Assembly: GCA_028821475.1 (NCBI GenBank)
Contig: JAPPGB010000028.1
Span: 1 to 54,979 of the forward strand
Direction: 5' to 3'
Source of the DNA: Spirochaetaceae bacterium
GTDB lineage: Bacteria; Spirochaetota; Spirochaetia; SZUA-6; Bin103
Length of the DNA stretch: 54,979 nt
Of this stretch, positions 10,084 to 18,668 are shown in pieces (the stretch's first letter is position 1; every line of letters starts with the position of its first letter). Under the pieces are notes generated by a model. That model saw only the letters and a program-made list of their open reading frames with translations, did no database searches and was not told the DNA's origin. The translations under genes were made by a program, and so were the position numbers.

Positions 10084-11493
10084 TCACTTCGCGGGTCCGG
10101 CAGCGGCCAGCCACTCCGCGGCGATGCGCCGGTGGCGGTGCAGCATCTCTTCAACGCCGGCGACCGTGAGAGTGCCTTCGGCGACCAGCGGTCGGCCCGC
10201 TACGATGGTGTGGCGCGGGGTCACCGGACCACAGCGCAGCAGCGCCTCGACCGGATCGGAAAGGGCGCCGGCAAAGTTGACGCCCGCGGAAGCGGTGCAG
10301 GGCCACGCCACCAGGTCGCCGGCCCGGCCCGGTTCCAGCGCACCGATGTCGTCGCGGCCGAGGCAGGCGGCCCCGCCGAGCGTCGCCATCTCCAGCGCCC
10401 CGCGCGCACTCATCGCCTGCGCCCCGCCGCGCAGCCGTGCCAGCAGCAGGGCCGCGCGCGTCTCCAGCCACAGCGACGCGCTGTCCGCGGACGCCGAGCC
10501 GTCGCACCCGATCCCGACCGGCACGCCGGCGTCGCGCAGTTCGCGCACCGGCGCCAGCCCGGCGCCGAGAATCTGGTTGGAACTCGGGCAGTGCGCGACC
10601 CCGGTCCCCCAGCTCCCCAGTCGTGCGATTTCCGCCGGGTTGGGGTGCACGCAATGCGCGACCCAGGCGCGGCCGGAGCCCCAGCCGACCCGTTCGAAGT
10701 GCTCGACGGGCCGGCAGCCGAACGCCGCCGCGCAGTAGCCGTCCTCGTCCCGATCCTCCGCCAGGTGGGTGTGCAGGCGCACGTCCAGCCGCTCCGCCAG
10801 CTCGGCGGTGCGCCGCATCAGCTCCGGGGTGACCGAGAACGGCGAGCACGGCGCCAGCGCGACGCGCACCATCGCCCCCGGGGCGGGATCGTGGTGCGCA
10901 GCGACCAGCCGCTGCGAGTCGGCCAGGATCTCGTCCTCATCCTGCACCAGTTCGTCGGGCGGCAGGCCGCCGTCCTTCACCGACAGGCTCATCGACCCGC
11001 GCGTGGGGTGGAACCGGAATCCGAGTTCACGCGCGGCTGCGATCTCGGCGCCGATCAGGTCGCCGGCGCCGCGCGGGTGGAGGTATAGGTGGTCGGTGGA
11101 GGTAGTGCAACCGCCGAGCGCCAGCTCGCACAGTCCCACCCACGCCGAAACGTACGCCGCCTCCTCGTCGAGTCGCTTCCACACCGGGTACAGGGCGCGC
11201 AGCCAGTCGAACAGGTTGCCGCTCAGCGCCGGCGCGAACGCGCGCGTCAGGTTCTGGTACAGGTGATGGTGGGTGTTGATCAGGCCCGGCGTGACCAGAC
11301 AGCCCGATGCGTCCACCACCCGGTCCGCTGCCGGCTCTCGCCCCGGCGAACCGAGCGCGCTGATCATGCCGTTGCGGATCGCCACCCAGCCGCCCGGAAT
11401 CTCACGGCGGCAGCCATCCATCGTCACCAGCAGTTCAGCACCGCGCACGCACAAATCGACGCACACGTCGCGTTTCGCCTCACCCATGCGCAC
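10084..11493 (-). CDS. 8-oxoguanine deaminase-like amidohydrolase
   Basis: A 469-residue metal-dependent amidohydrolase of the guanine deaminase/chlorohydrolase group. The metal motif NTHHHLYQNLTRA, then LHTHLAED, AHCVHPN and the catalytic Asp in IGCDGSASADS are all present. The stretches FRFHPTRGSMSLS, LVQDEDEILADSQRL and ALAPCSPFSVTPELM are those I know from 8-oxoguanine deaminases, which hydrolyse 8-oxoguanine to urate and ammonia. Related enzymes act on s-triazines, so the substrate assignment is inference. It is probably cytoplasmic. Met1 and Met3 are both possible starts. It is a single gene: the nearest upstream gene on its strand (Uma2) ends 160 bp away. Confidence 0.85.
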   Translation of the reverse strand: MRMGEAKRDVCVDLCVRGAELLVTMDGCRREIPGGWVAIRNGMISALGSPGREPAADRVVDASGCLVTPGLINTHHHLYQNLTRAFAPALSGNLFDWLRALYPVWKRLDEEAAYVSAWVGLCELALGGCTTSTDHLYLHPRGAGDLIGAEIAAARELGFRFHPTRGSMSLSVKDGGLPPDELVQDEDEILADSQRLVAAHHDPAPGAMVRVALAPCSPFSVTPELMRRTAELAERLDVRLHTHLAEDRDEDGYCAAAFGCRPVEHFERVGWGSGRAWVAHCVHPNPAEIARLGSWGTGVAHCPSSNQILGAGLAPVRELRDAGVPVGIGCDGSASADSASLWLETRAALLLARLRGGAQAMSARGALEMATLGGAACLGRDDIGALEPGRAGDLVAWPCTASAGVNFAGALSDPVEALLRCGPVTPRHTIVAGRPLVAEGTLTVAGVEEMLHRHRRIAAEWLAAAGPAK

Positions 11494-11655
11494 CGGTACG
11501 GTTCCCCTACGCCGAGGCGATTATCAACGCTGCCCGCCCGCCGTCCCGCCGTGCGCCGGCCTGGAGCGAGCCGGGCATCGCGCTACGAGCGGTCCGCAAG
11601 GAAAGGATGGTGCTACGGTGCCAACCCATTTCCCGAGGGACACTGGGACGTCGCC

Positions 11656-12462
11656 CTACCGAGGTGCCGCTCGATTCCCCTCCTGACCAGGCTCGCTGCC
11701 GCGCTGCCGGCGCAACAAGGCCTCCAGCTCGGCCACCCTTGCTTCAGCGGCTTCGCGCGCTGCGACTTCCTGCTCGCGCGCTGCCGCCTCCTCCGCGAGG
11801 CGCTTCTCTGCCGCGTGCCGCGCCTGCCGCTCACGCTCCCGCGCCTGCCGCTCACGCTCCCGCGCCTCGTCTGTTTCCGCAAGGTTCGGCAGATCCATTC
11901 CGGTCTCAATGTCGTGGAACCGCAGCCCGCGCTCGGTCAGCCGCAACTCCAGCCCCAGCACCGCGCTCGCCAGCGCCAGCGTGCCATCCGCCAACTCCCT
12001 CCCGGGCAGCCGCCGATACTCCCCCGCGCTCAACTCCAGGCCCTGCAGCCGCGGCTCCAGGTAGTCGCCCGTCGGGTCGTATTGCCAGTACTCCTGCACG
12101 CCGAGCGACCGGTACAACTCGCGCTTGCGTCCCTGGTCTTCGCGGTACGTCGTGCGCGAGGTAATCTCCAGCACGAAGTCAGGCCCCTTGGGCTCCTCCC
12201 ACAGCCGGTAGATGGAACGGTCGGCGTTGGGCGCGCCCAGCACCACGAACACGTCCGGCGCCACCACCGCCCGCGGATTGCCCTCCTCGTAGTACAGCAG
12301 CAGGTTGCCGGAAACGTACACGTCGCGGCGGCTGCGAAAGTGCTGCCGCAACCGGTCCACGGCGTAGGTCAGCGGGGTGCGCTGAAAATCGCTTTCCGCC
12401 ATCGGCTTGCCGTCGGATGAGGGGTAGTGAACCTTGGCGGGAGCGAGCGGCGGGCTGGCCAT
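11656..12462 (-). CDS. Uma2-family (DUF820) putative endonuclease with C-terminal coiled coil
   Basis: A 268-residue Uma2/DUF820 protein, a PD-(D/E)XK-like fold abundant in some genomes. The conserved segments are VSGNLLLYYEE, VVAPDVFVVLGA and PDFVLEITSRTT (the acidic and E-x-[ST] positions), then YRSLGVQEYWQYDP and a GLELR end. After residue about 195 a highly charged helix of ERERQAR and AAE/EAR repeats runs to about 255 and should form a coiled coil. The cellular role of the family is not established; it is often multicopy and linked with mobile or defence loci. It is divergent from the enolase-superfamily gene. Confidence 0.85.
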   Translation of the reverse strand: MASPPLAPAKVHYPSSDGKPMAESDFQRTPLTYAVDRLRQHFRSRRDVYVSGNLLLYYEEGNPRAVVAPDVFVVLGAPNADRSIYRLWEEPKGPDFVLEITSRTTYREDQGRKRELYRSLGVQEYWQYDPTGDYLEPRLQGLELSAGEYRRLPGRELADGTLALASAVLGLELRLTERGLRFHDIETGMDLPNLAETDEARERERQARERERQARHAAEKRLAEEAAAREQEVAAREAAEARVAELEALLRRQRGSEPGQEGNRAAPR

Positions 12463-12574
12463 GGGCTGTCCTCCATGCCATCACAGCATACCACAGGTCC
12501 GCCACCTCCATGACTCACGCCCTTCCCGTCCCTCGGCGATCTCCCGGAGCTCACTCTGAGCGCCCGCGTGCACC

Positions 12575-13768
12575 GTGCCGCCCGAGTGCGCTACCATTCG
12601 TGGCGTGCAGGTAACGCAGGTCAGGAGCTTTCCGGTCCAGGACGACGAGGGGCGCGGTTACTTCATCGTCAGAGTCGACACCGACGCCGGCATCCACGGG
12701 CTCGGGGAGGCGGGCATCCGCAACTGGGCGGGGGCTATCGCCGAGGCCGTCGATCACCTGAGCGAACTGGTTGTCGGCGCCGACCCCTGGCAAACCGAGC
12801 GCCTCTGGCAACTGATGTTCCGCGGCGGGTTCTTCCCCGCGGACAAGGTGTACGCCTGCGCCATCAGCGCCATCGACATCGCCCTGTGGGACATCAAGGG
12901 CAAGGCGGCCGGCATGCCGGTGTACCGCTTGCTCGGCGGCCCGGTGCGCGACAAGGTGGTGTGCTACCCGCACTCGCAGGGAGCGACCACGCAGGCCCTG
13001 GTGGACAACGCCCGCCGGCAGGTCGACGAAGGCTGGCGGTTCGTGCGCTGGGGCCAGCCGGAGACCTCTGGGGTCCTGGAGGCGCCCGGCAGCGCGGTGC
13101 TCGATCCGCACAAGTCGGTGGCCCTGGCGGTAGAGCAGACCCGCGCGCTGCGCGAAGCCGTTGGCCCGGAGATAGAGCTGTGCCTGGACGCGCACACCCG
13201 GCTCGACCCGCCGCACGTGATCCGCATGTGCAAGTGGCTGGAGGAGTTCCATCCGTTCTTCATCGAGGACCCGATCCGGTCCGAGAACCCGGCGGGCTAC
13301 CGCAACCTGGCCCGCCACGTATCGCTGCCGATCGCGGCCGGCGAGCAGTGGGCTACCAAGTGGCCGTTCCGGGAGGTGATCGAGGAGGAGCTGATCAGCT
13401 ACGCGCGCATCGACCTGTGCATCGTCGGCGGCCTCACCGAGGCGCTCAAGATCACCCACTGGGCGGAGACCCACTACATCGACATCGCCCCGCACAACCC
13501 GCTCGGCCCGGTCAGCGCGGCGGCCTGCGTCGCGCTGTGCATGGCGTCCACCAACGTCGGCGTCCAGGAGATGCCACGCCGCCCCGGATCGTTCGCCCGC
13601 GAGCTGTTCCCTCGGCAGATCGGCTGGCAGGACGGCTTCGCCTTCGCCCCCGACACCCCCGGCCTCGGCGTCGACATGGACCTCGACGCGGCCGCCGGAT
13701 CGCCCCTGACCGCGCGCGGCTGGCCGCCCCGCCTGTCCCGCGAAGACGGCGCCTTCACCAACTGGTAA
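12575..13768 (+). CDS. Mandelate racemase/enolase superfamily dehydratase (galactonate dehydratase-like)
   Basis: An enolase-superfamily acid-sugar dehydratase. The three metal ligands are visible in ELCLDAHTR, FFIEDPIR and IAAGEQWA, and the catalytic C-terminal His is in IAPHNPLGP. DAH at the first metal site and APHNPLG are typical of the D-galactonate/mannonate dehydratase branch, so the likely reaction is dehydration of an aldonic acid to a 2-keto-3-deoxy acid. The usual Lys pair after the second strand reads FVRWGQ here, so the exact substrate is open. The GTG at 12575 gives ten extra residues; a GTG at 12605, starting at VQVTQVRSFPV, matches the family N-terminus better, and neither has a strong ribosome site. 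No other sugar-acid genes adjoin it. Confidence 0.87.
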   Translation: MPPECATIRGVQVTQVRSFPVQDDEGRGYFIVRVDTDAGIHGLGEAGIRNWAGAIAEAVDHLSELVVGADPWQTERLWQLMFRGGFFPADKVYACAISAIDIALWDIKGKAAGMPVYRLLGGPVRDKVVCYPHSQGATTQALVDNARRQVDEGWRFVRWGQPETSGVLEAPGSAVLDPHKSVALAVEQTRALREAVGPEIELCLDAHTRLDPPHVIRMCKWLEEFHPFFIEDPIRSENPAGYRNLARHVSLPIAAGEQWATKWPFREVIEEELISYARIDLCIVGGLTEALKITHWAETHYIDIAPHNPLGPVSAAACVALCMASTNVGVQEMPRRPGSFARELFPRQIGWQDGFAFAPDTPGLGVDMDLDAAAGSPLTARGWPPRLSREDGAFTNW

Positions 13769-13796
13769 GCCGCGCCAGTCGCGAGCTACGCCAACC

Positions 13797-14234
13797 TCAC
13801 AGTCTTGCGCATGCGGACCTCGTGAGCAGGTCGGCGTTGTCCGCCCGCGAGTATACCTTACCGCGCGGTCGGTTGATGAAGCGCTTGTCTTTGAAGTCAT
13901 CGGTCAGGTCGCCGTCTCCCGTGTAGAGAAGCCGAACGCCCGTCGCTCTCGCAAGTGCAAGCACATGTGGGTCGTCCGAGCTGATTATCGGCTCAAGACC
14001 TATTTCGTCGTTGGCGAAGCGTTCCGGTGGAACGAGAATAGCCTTCCCTGCCCGTACGTAGTCAGCAAGCTTGCTTCTCAAACCGCGGCCGACTTCGCGA
14101 GCAAATTTGCCTCCTGTCGAATACACAATGCGGCCGCCGCGCCGATCCAACCAGTCGCGAATCGGTGCCGCATCGTCATGCACAGGATCGGCGAGAAACC
14201 TTCCGAGACGATTGGCATCGATAATCATACACAT
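13797..14234 (-). CDS. PIN-like nuclease domain protein paired with the upstream ATPase
   Basis: A 145-residue protein. It opens with MCMIIDANRLGRFL, the first acidic residue of a PIN-like fold, and has a central SSDDPHVLALARATGVRLLYTGD with the second acidic cluster, then LTDDFKD and NRPRGKVYS. This is the pattern of a family of small PIN-like proteins that I associate with OLD-like or AAA ATPases. It begins 19 bp after the ATPase gene on the same strand and so is co-transcribed. Both genes are visibly less GC-rich than the surroundings. The likely role is an RNase effector in a two-gene defence or toxin unit; this is inferred from fold and neighbour. Confidence 0.7.
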   Translation of the reverse strand: MCMIIDANRLGRFLADPVHDDAAPIRDWLDRRGGRIVYSTGGKFAREVGRGLRSKLADYVRAGKAILVPPERFANDEIGLEPIISSDDPHVLALARATGVRLLYTGDGDLTDDFKDKRFINRPRGKVYSRADNADLLTRSACARL

Positions 14235-14253
14235 TTATCAGGAACTGCGATAC

Positions 14254-15558
14254 TTACTCGAACCCCAACAGCCGATCGGTCTCTCGTACGAAAAAGTCTC
14301 GATATCCTACTGGCGTTCCCGTCAGATTACCATCTCTGTCCATGCCGATATTGTGAATCTTCACAGAATTCCCCACAGGTTCAAAGTAAAGAACGGACAC
14401 GTCAGCCGGTCGTATAGTCTGTTTGCGTACCAGGATGCGAATTCGGTCGATTATGTAGTCGCTGTGAGTCTCGATCAGAAATCGATTTCGATTCTTTCGA
14501 AATGACTCGACAAACAGCTCGGCCAGTCCGGCTTGGGCGCGAGGGTGCAAATGGACCTCCGGTTGCTGCAATAAGAATACACTCCGCCGTTCGCTGCGAA
14601 CGTCCACTAGAATTGGCAAGCTCTGACTCACGCCATAGCCAACATCAACCAAGTTTGCATATGATCCTGATCTGACCTTGACCTGCAACTGAAAGGGATC
14701 ACTCATCTGCTTACCGTGTCTTCTCACTTTGATATCGGAAAACAAACCCGACTCTTGGCCAAAGTCGACCAAGTCGTCATGCAACAGATTCCAGCCACTC
14801 TTGTCGGTTCGATCCAGCCTCATCATCAGCATTGGAATATGCTCGCCGTCCGGCATAGCAGTTTCACGTACTGGATCGTACGTTCGTTTCGGCTTCGATC
14901 GCAACGGAGCGATCGGCACGAGATCGTGCAGAGTAGGAAGCCATGCGCGTCGATCAGATCGCGGTAGCGAGAAGAAACGTGACAAGTAGGCAGCTATCGA
15001 TAGAACCGCATTCGATTTACCGAAGTACTTCGCGAGGTCAGGTTGAAACAGGAAATCCATTATGAAAACCCAATCTCCGATGCCGATGTCTAGCTCCGCT
15101 TCACTCCCAGGAACGCGCAGCACCGAGCCCCCAGACCTGCTACGCCCCACATCAACAAACGACTCTGAATCAAACCGGTAGTGCACTGAGGTAACTGTAG
15201 GTTCGGATCCTTCTTCTGCGAACGTGATACGGAGACGAAAGGGCCGCATACCAGACTTGCGTACGGGCGCCAACCTGAATCCAAGACTAAACTCGTCGAT
15301 ACTCCCGTCGCGACCTCGTCGTGATCGAACGATGTTACGGAATGAACCCATAGAAAACGGTTCCTTATTGAAGTTCGCCGAGTCACCAGGCACCAAAGAC
15401 CGCGACAGCATTTGATGTAGGACACTGTAGCAGCCAAGAAAAGTAGACTTTCCTGTACTGTTTTCGCCGACCAGTAAGGTGATCGGCTTCAGGTTCGCCC
15501 AATGATCGCCGCCGAAACACCGTACATCGCTGAGAAGAAAACTGGTGGGTTGGCTCAT
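14254..15558 (-). CDS. OLD-like AAA family ATPase
   Basis: A 434-residue ABC/SMC-type ATPase. Walker A is GENSTGKST (about residues 31-39), the signature-like segment is GYGVSQSLPILV, Walker B is SVFLLQQPEVHLHPRAQ, and the switch is LIETHSDYIIDRIR. This is the organisation of OLD-family or AAA_21/DUF3696-type ATPases; no TOPRIM domain follows, and the nuclease is supplied by the next gene. The Walker B has QQPE rather than DEPE, a substitution found in this group. The whole gene and about 200 bp upstream are AT-richer, with a codon usage unlike the neighbours, which points to horizontal gain. Probably the sensor or motor of a defence pair. Confidence 0.85.
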   Translation of the reverse strand: MSQPTSFLLSDVRCFGGDHWANLKPITLLVGENSTGKSTFLGCYSVLHQMLSRSLVPGDSANFNKEPFSMGSFRNIVRSRRGRDGSIDEFSLGFRLAPVRKSGMRPFRLRITFAEEGSEPTVTSVHYRFDSESFVDVGRSRSGGSVLRVPGSEAELDIGIGDWVFIMDFLFQPDLAKYFGKSNAVLSIAAYLSRFFSLPRSDRRAWLPTLHDLVPIAPLRSKPKRTYDPVRETAMPDGEHIPMLMMRLDRTDKSGWNLLHDDLVDFGQESGLFSDIKVRRHGKQMSDPFQLQVKVRSGSYANLVDVGYGVSQSLPILVDVRSERRSVFLLQQPEVHLHPRAQAGLAELFVESFRKNRNRFLIETHSDYIIDRIRILVRKQTIRPADVSVLYFEPVGNSVKIHNIGMDRDGNLTGTPVGYRDFFVRETDRLLGFE

Positions 15559-15849
15559 GAATCAAGTCCCATCGGCTCGGGTTGGAACGTTTACACCGAC
15601 TCCAACAAACATGGTTGGCGGCACGGCGGTTCGACAACGCCAGAATCGCCTTACGGTAAGCCCGGATACGCTAGCAGTCAAGTTGCCGCAGGAATCACAG
15701 GAAAACACTGTCTCGGCACCATCTCCCCCATACTCACCGCTCCGAAGCCGTGGTCGCATGAGCGCTTTCTACTCAGTTCAACTCGCCGCCGTTCCTGTCT
15801 CGGGCGGACGGCGCCATTGCCAACCGACCATCAAACGCCCCCGGGCGCG
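15559..15849. other. Intergenic stretch between ilvD and the ATPase
   Basis: About 290 bp between the stop of ilvD and the start of the ATPase gene, both on the minus strand. Besides the weak small frame noted separately, I see no RNA gene, terminator or repeat. Its composition changes from AT-richer (right of the ATPase) to GC-rich near ilvD, so the edge of the acquired segment probably lies here. Confidence 0.5.
15562..15759 (-). CDS. Possible small cysteine-containing protein before the ATPase
   Basis: A 65-codon frame in an otherwise empty stretch whose stop lies three bases before the ATPase ATG. It contains FSCDSCGN followed by RRFWRCR, a loose Cys pattern. There is no recognised family and no strong ribosome site. 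Position and AT-richness are compatible with a third small gene of the ATPase/PIN unit, but it may be chance. Confidence 0.25.
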   Translation of the reverse strand: MRPRLRSGEYGGDGAETVFSCDSCGNLTASVSGLTVRRFWRCRTAVPPTMFVGVGVNVPTRADGT

Positions 15850-17526
15850 TCAGTGGGTGGTGGCGCCGTAGCTGGCGGAGGAGACCAGGCGGGCGTACTT
15901 GGCGAGGGCGCCGCGGGTGTAGGGGATGGGGCGTTCCGGGAGGGCGGCGAGCCGGCGGCGGATCTCGTCGTCGGACAGCTCCACCGCGATTGACTTGTGC
16001 TCCAGGTCGAGGGCGATGATGTCGCCCTCCCGCACCGCGGCGATCGGGCCTTTCGCCTGCGCCTCGGGGGCAATGTGCCCCACCACGATGCCGTGGCTGC
16101 CGCCGGAGAAGCGCCCGTCGGTGATCAGCGCCACGTCCGCGATCAGGCCGGCACCGGCGATGGCGGAGGTCAGGGCCAGCATCTCGCGCATGCCGGGGCC
16201 GCCGCGCGGCCCCTCGTAGCGGATCACCAGCACGTCGCCCTTGTTCACCTGCCCCCTGAGGATCGCCTGCAGGGCGCCCTCCTCGGCGTCGAACACGCGC
16301 GCCGGCCCGCGGTGGCGGCGCACCGTCACACCGGATGACTTCAGCACCGCGCCCTCCGGCGCCAGGTTGCCCTTGATTACCAGGATGCCGCCGCTTTCCT
16401 TGTGCGGTTGCTCCACCGGGTACACCACGTCCTGCCCGTCGAGGTGCACCTCGACGCCGGCCAGGTTCTCGGCGATGGTGCGCCCGGTGACGGTGATGCA
16501 GTCGCCGTGCAGCAGGCCGGCGTCGAGCAGCATGCGCATCACCATCGGCACCCCGCCCACCTGGTCGAGGTCCTTCATCACGTAGCGCCCGGCGGGCTTC
16601 AGGTCGGCCAGGGTCGGCGTGCTCTCCGCGATCGGGTTGAAGTCGTCGATGGTCAGGTCGACCTCCGCCTCGTGGGCGATGGCGAGCAGGTGCAGCACGG
16701 CGTTGGTGGAGCCGCCGAGCGCCATCACGATGCGGATGGCGTTCAGGAACGCTTCCCGGGTCATGATGTCGCGCGGCTTCAGCCCGCGGCGCAGGCAGTC
16801 GATCGCCGCCTCTCCGGCGGCGCGCAGATCCTGATCCTTGCGCGGGTCCACGGCCGGGATCGACGAGTTGCCGGGCAGCGCCATGCCGAGCGCCTCGACC
16901 GCCGACGCCATGGTGTTGGCGGTGTACATGCCGCCGCACGCCCCCTGGCAGGGGATGGCGGCGCGCTCGATGCCGGCGCGCTCCTCCTCGTCTATCTTGC
17001 CGGCGCTGAACGCACCCACCGCCTCGAACGCGGAGATGATGTCCACGTCGCGTCCGCGGTACACGCCCGGCAGGATGGTGCCGCCGTACACGAACACGCT
17101 CGGGATGTTCATGCGCGCCATCGGCATCACGGTGCCGGGGATGGTCTTGTCGCAGCCGCCGATGCCGATGATGGCGTCGAACTGATGGCCGATGGTGACC
17201 AGCTCGATGGTGTCGGCGATGGCGTCGCGGCTCACCAGGGAGGCCTTCATGCCCTCGTGGCCCATCGCCTCGCCGTCGGTCACCACGAACGTGTTGTAGC
17301 GCAGCGGGAAGCCGCCCGCGGCGCGCACGCCGGCCTTGGCCTGCTCGGCGAGGTCGTCCAGGTGCATGTTGCACGGCGTCACCTCGGAGCCGGCGCTGGC
17401 GATGCCCACCAGGGCGCGGTCGAAGTCGGCGTCCTCCATGCCGACGGCGCGCAGCATCGAGCGGTTCGGCATGCGCTCGACACCGGCGGTCATGTTGCGG
17501 CTGCGGCTGTTCAGCGGTGTGCTCAT
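15850..17526 (-). CDS. ilvD: Dihydroxy-acid dehydratase
   Basis: IlvD converts 2,3-dihydroxy-isovalerate and -methylvalerate to the 2-keto acids of the valine and isoleucine pathway, in the cytoplasm. At 558 residues it has full length. The iron-sulfur and metal ligands are in SEVTPCNMHL, GIGGCDKTIPG and CQGACGGMYTANTM, and the C-terminal active-site loop is TDGRFSGGSHG. It is the last gene of the minus-strand group leuC-leuD-retropepsin-ilvD, 24 bp after the small protease-like gene. The annotation is secure. Confidence 0.97.
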   Translation of the reverse strand: MSTPLNSRSRNMTAGVERMPNRSMLRAVGMEDADFDRALVGIASAGSEVTPCNMHLDDLAEQAKAGVRAAGGFPLRYNTFVVTDGEAMGHEGMKASLVSRDAIADTIELVTIGHQFDAIIGIGGCDKTIPGTVMPMARMNIPSVFVYGGTILPGVYRGRDVDIISAFEAVGAFSAGKIDEEERAGIERAAIPCQGACGGMYTANTMASAVEALGMALPGNSSIPAVDPRKDQDLRAAGEAAIDCLRRGLKPRDIMTREAFLNAIRIVMALGGSTNAVLHLLAIAHEAEVDLTIDDFNPIAESTPTLADLKPAGRYVMKDLDQVGGVPMVMRMLLDAGLLHGDCITVTGRTIAENLAGVEVHLDGQDVVYPVEQPHKESGGILVIKGNLAPEGAVLKSSGVTVRRHRGPARVFDAEEGALQAILRGQVNKGDVLVIRYEGPRGGPGMREMLALTSAIAGAGLIADVALITDGRFSGGSHGIVVGHIAPEAQAKGPIAAVREGDIIALDLEHKSIAVELSDDEIRRRLAALPERPIPYTRGALAKYARLVSSASYGATTH

Positions 17527-17550
17527 GTTCTACTCCTGGTGTCCGGGCCG

Positions 17551-17934
17551 TCAGCGCGACGCCGAACGCGTCGATTTAAGCGGCATGGCCGGCAGACGCT
17601 TCAGGGTCTGCGTTATCGGGTCGACCATCAACCCCGTATTCTCCAGCGCGACCACGCCAAGGATCGGCTCGGCATGTTCCGCTCCGAAGATGACGTGCGA
17701 CACCGTCTCGTCACCCAGGAACGAAACCCGCGCGAAGCCATACTGCAACTCGATCGGCTCGCCGCTGGCGAGTTCATACACCCGACGCCCTTCTGGCTCC
17801 ACCCTGGCTCGATGGAGCGCGCCCGCCGGCACCAGACAATGGAGCGATCCGGTATCGACGAGGAAGTCCGCCTCGTAGGGCACACTGGTGCGCCCCACAT
17901 CGACGACCCGAGCGGTTACGTGAGTGATGCCCAT
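17551..17934 (-). CDS. Retropepsin-like aspartic protease domain protein
   Basis: A 127-residue single-domain protein. VDTGSLHCLVP carries the catalytic Asp of clan AA aspartic proteases; the flap-like region and the ILGVVALENTGLMVDP segment correspond to the second half of the half-pepsin fold, with the usual D-P-x-x-x-x-L end (VDPITQTLKRLP). Such stand-alone proteins must dimerise to be active. It lies between leuD and ilvD on the same strand. No functional link to branched-chain amino acid synthesis is known to me; it may simply be a passenger. Confidence 0.75.
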   Translation of the reverse strand: MGITHVTARVVDVGRTSVPYEADFLVDTGSLHCLVPAGALHRARVEPEGRRVYELASGEPIELQYGFARVSFLGDETVSHVIFGAEHAEPILGVVALENTGLMVDPITQTLKRLPAMPLKSTRSASR

Positions 17935-18040
17935 ACCCGAGAACGGTCTACCGGCCCGATATAATTGTCAACTGACGAAGCCGCGAGGACGAGAAGATGT
18001 CCGCCGGCCACTACTCGTCATGCGAGCCCGACCCAGCACC

Positions 18041-18652
18041 TCATCCGGCGAAGGAGGTGAGATAGGGAAGCCGGCCAGTGGTTGCGGCGATCCGCTCGCG
18101 GTTGGCGAGCAGCAGGGTGGTGGAGTCCCAGGTGCCGCGCACCAGGGCGTGGCGCGCGCCCTCCGGCAGGGTGGCCGGAAACTGCAGGTCGCCGGCGGCG
18201 ACCGTCTGCGCCTCCAGGTCGACGGTCACCGCGGTGGACGGATCCTGCTCCACCAGCGCCTGCAGACGCTCGATGTCGGCGGCGGCGGCACGCACCGCGG
18301 GGATGCCCAGCACCGTGCAGTTGCCGGAGAAGATCTCCGCGAACGACTCCCCCACCAAGGCGTGGATGCCGAACCGCTGCAGCGCCTGCGGCGCGTGCTC
18401 GCGCGACGAGCCGCAGCCGAAGTTGCGACCCACCAGCAGGATCGAGCCGCCCGCCCAGCGCTCGTCGTCGAGCGCATGGGTGCGCCCGGCGGCCCGCTCG
18501 GCGGCGCGCTCGTCGATGAACGCGGCCTCCCCGAGGCCGTCGAAGGTAATGCTCTTCAGGTACCGCGCCGGGATAATCCGGTCGGTGTCTATGTCATTTC
18601 CCGGCAGGGGAATGGCGCGGCCCACGGTGACCGCGCGGATGGCATCGCTCAT
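18041..18652 (-). CDS. leuD: 3-isopropylmalate dehydratase small subunit
   Basis: LeuD forms the swivel domain of isopropylmalate isomerase (leucine synthesis) with LeuC. The signature is clear: GNDIDTDRIIPARYL near residue 20 and GRNFGCGSSREHAP near 80, followed by FAEIFSGNC. It has 203 residues, the usual size. The ATG is preceded by AGGAAGGAG, and it starts 16 bp after leuC. It is co-transcribed with leuC. Confidence 0.96.
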   Translation of the reverse strand: MSDAIRAVTVGRAIPLPGNDIDTDRIIPARYLKSITFDGLGEAAFIDERAAERAAGRTHALDDERWAGGSILLVGRNFGCGSSREHAPQALQRFGIHALVGESFAEIFSGNCTVLGIPAVRAAAADIERLQALVEQDPSTAVTVDLEAQTVAAGDLQFPATLPEGARHALVRGTWDSTTLLLANRERIAATTGRLPYLTSFAG

Positions 18653-18668
18653 GGTCGTCTCCTTCCGG

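Noticed and set aside
15223-15437. Small frames on both strands within the ATPase gene
   Set aside because: They overlap the ATPase coding region without any independent ribosome site or similarity.
17955-17980. TTGACA (minus strand) near the retropepsin gene as a promoter
   Set aside because: No acceptable -10 at 16-18 bases; the nearby TATATC is far too close to it.
18653-18668. A possible regulatory site between leuC and leuD
   Set aside because: Only 16 bp, fully explained by the leuD ribosome-binding site.
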